Assembly: GCF_000237925.1 (NCBI RefSeq)
Contig: NC_031500.1
Coordinates: forward strand, 17,571,753-17,635,752
Length of the DNA stretch: 64,000 bases
Direction of reading: 5' to 3'
Source: Schistosoma mansoni
Taxonomy: Eukaryota > Platyhelminthes > Trematoda > Strigeidida > Schistosomatidae
How positions within the stretch are numbered: the first letter of the stretch is position 1; every line of letters begins with the position of its first letter. A model generated the notes under the pieces. The model was not told where the DNA came from. It made no database searches and saw only the letters and a program-made list of their open reading frames with translations. Shown here piece by piece: positions 37,512 to 40,500 of the stretch. Made by a program: the position numbers and the translations under genes.

Positions 37512-40500
37512 GCTTTATTCAATATTATATTATTTGGTACAAAATCGAATTCTCAGCATAAAGTATTTCAACATATTTTCTTTTCTTATTTCTTCGTTGC
37601 TCCTGATGATAAACATTCAGTGATCGCCAGTTGAGTGTCAGCAGTTCAGTCAATCGACATATGAATAATGCATATTCTTTTTGCTGCATGTTCCCAGCAA
37701 ACACGACATCTCTGATTAGGCCTTTTGCAACCTTTACAGCGAAAGGTTGTACAGTTTTCAGAAACGCACCGGAATAGGTTGTGTGCTTAATAGCCATAAT
37801 GATGTATCAAAACAAACAATATTAGATAACTTGTCGAAATATATAAATGACAGGAACAGGTAGCCCAGATGTTTAAGCAGGCCGCCCGTTGATCAGTTTA
37901 CACATACTAATGTCATATTATTTAGGTCAAAAGTTATTCTTTATGAGACATCGACATATATGTGTATATTTTACTAGGTATGAGATAGATGAGTTTTTCA
38001 ATGCCAAAAAAACAGTTCAATTATGATCCATTTTATACTATGAAGCATTTGATGCATTGTCAATTTTCAGATTTAGTGGTTGTATTTTTTTGAATCAACG
38101 ACTGTTTGAATCTTTCGACTCAGAAGTTACCCCCTATTGCCAATGAAATGTTCACTTGAGAAATAACAGTTTAGAAGGGGTTTTGTGGAGAATTTAGTAT
38201 TTTCATAATTGAAATCATGGGTCAATTGAAGCTAGACCACCAGGGAAAACCTGGAAGCACTGGACAGCCGTTTCTTCCTGTTATGGGACTCCTCAGTAGT
38301 GCGCTACACAAATGTCATTTGATTTGTGTAAGGGCTGTGATACTGATCAGGTGCTCAAACCGAAGCAGGTGGTTTTCTTAGAGGGCCACAACCGGAGCCT
38401 TTGACCTAAAGGTCTGATCCACAAAGCAGTAGAGCATCGTAAGGACATGCAGTCCCATGGTAGCCGGTGACCAACAATTGGTTCATACACCATTTGTTCC
38501 TTCAGGATACTGGAGCCCATGTGCACCATTGGTTTGTAATCAGGGTTTTCCAACTCCCTAGGTGGACCCTCCGTATCCACTAACCCGGTTAAAGCGTTGG
38601 ACATTCGCATTTCGTCCTCTCAATTTCGTAAACAACACCCCTGGTGTGAGAAGGCAGTGAGTAGGACTTCCCTGACAGAGGTTATATACTCGTTACCATG
38701 TGAGAGCATTTGGAGAGGGAGATCGGACTCTTCTCACTCTCGGACGTATCAGGGCATTTGATATACAAATCTCTGCGAAATCTTACTTTGTACACCAATT
38801 TCATATAACACAGTTTATACACATTTTATTTAGTCTTGAAAAATTCAATGTGAAACAGAAGCCTGATTTAAAATTATACATTGAACATCATTAAGAGATA
38901 AACATATAAAACTTGTATATCACTAGGTATAACATGTTCCATATCTGTTTATTCCTGCCCGTGTTGTAACTTTTTAAGTTCGACAGTCTGATTGTGAAAT
39001 TTTTGTTGATCATTTAAATAACATCATCAGCACATACTTTAAAGAGAAGTGAGCTATAAGAATTTCGGTATAGTTTGTTAATATAAAATTTGGCTAGTTG
39101 TTACAATAACTATCTAATCTATGTTTATTTTTAGTTGTTTTCATTCTTGACCCATAACCTGATCTTGAATTTGTTTATCTTTCTTCTTATTGTCTAATAG
39201 ATTTTCTATGATTTATATTGTGTATTATTTTCTACATCTTGTCATAATGTATTCATTATTAAAATGTTGACTAACCTGACAACAAAAACCAAAAATGCCA
39301 AATATTTGTAATTAGCTATGATATTGAACATAGTTTAAACTACTATCCAGTTCTATAAACTTATTATATGTTATTTAGAATGTATCAAATCATTGGATTG
39401 CAATATATTGTATTGAGAAAAATTGGATAAAAACAGATTTGTGTTGTAAGCAAAGATGGATAGTGACTAGCAGTGGAATCCAGTTTGACGCGCGTTTCGT
39501 CCTATTTGGGACTCGTCAGCTGGATGTACCTGCATCTGTTGTGTTGATGAGAGTGATGAGAGTCTGCTCTCCCTCTCCACATGCTCTCACATCGCCACGC
39601 GTATATAGCCTCTACCAGGGAAGTCCTACTCACTACTTTTCGCACCAGGGATGTTGTCTACGAAATTTAGAGGACGAAAAGCGAATGTCCGGCCCTCTAA
39701 CCGGGTTGGTGGACAGAGCGAGTCCACTTAGGGGAGTCGGAAAACCCTCATTCCAAACCAATGGTGCACATAGGTTTCAGGATTCTAGTGGAACAAATGG
39801 CGTATGAATCAATCGTTGGTCACCGGCTACCATCGGACGGCATCTCCTCATGATGCTCCACTGCCTTGTGGATCAGACCTTTAGGTCAAAGGCTCCGGGC
39901 GTGGCCCCTTAAGAAAACCATCTGCTTCAGTTTGGACACCCGGGTAGTATCACAGCCCTCACATAAATCAAATGAGATTTGTGTGGCGCACATATATTTG
40001 GTTCCCCTTTGTATCAATATTTATGTATATGAATAAATGAATAAAAACACTTGAAATTTTAAGTAAAGGATTTGGAAACAAACTGATTAAAACTGAAATC
40101 AATATGAGAAAAAGAGACATATGGAGAATACAATTTTATAGACCCACTTACCGATTCCAGCAAATCTAATCATTTCCATATGAATATGGATAATATTCAA
40201 GTCTTTGGATGAGTAGGGACCTAGTTTTGGATAGAAAGATGATGCTAACAAATATGGTGGATGATGGGATTCCGTTGAATATCCACTGGCAACTTTAGCA
40301 TTCCAATGTTTCAGACGTCGATGATTCCAATGTGTCCAGTTATTACTATTCAGTGAATTTTGATTTGATAATTTTTGTGGAGCATCGTACCATGCATAAT
40401 AGAATCCATGTACTCGATAACTTAGGTTTAACTTCAAATCATCTGAAGTTGATTGGATACCATCCAGTGAAATATTCCAATCTAGACCAGAATGATTCTA

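Noticed and set aside
37525-37797. 90-codon minus-strand frame ([13 protein letters not shown]) as a host gene
   Set aside because: It sits directly before AATAAA and a long TAA tail, as in a retroposon 3' end, and matches no family I know.
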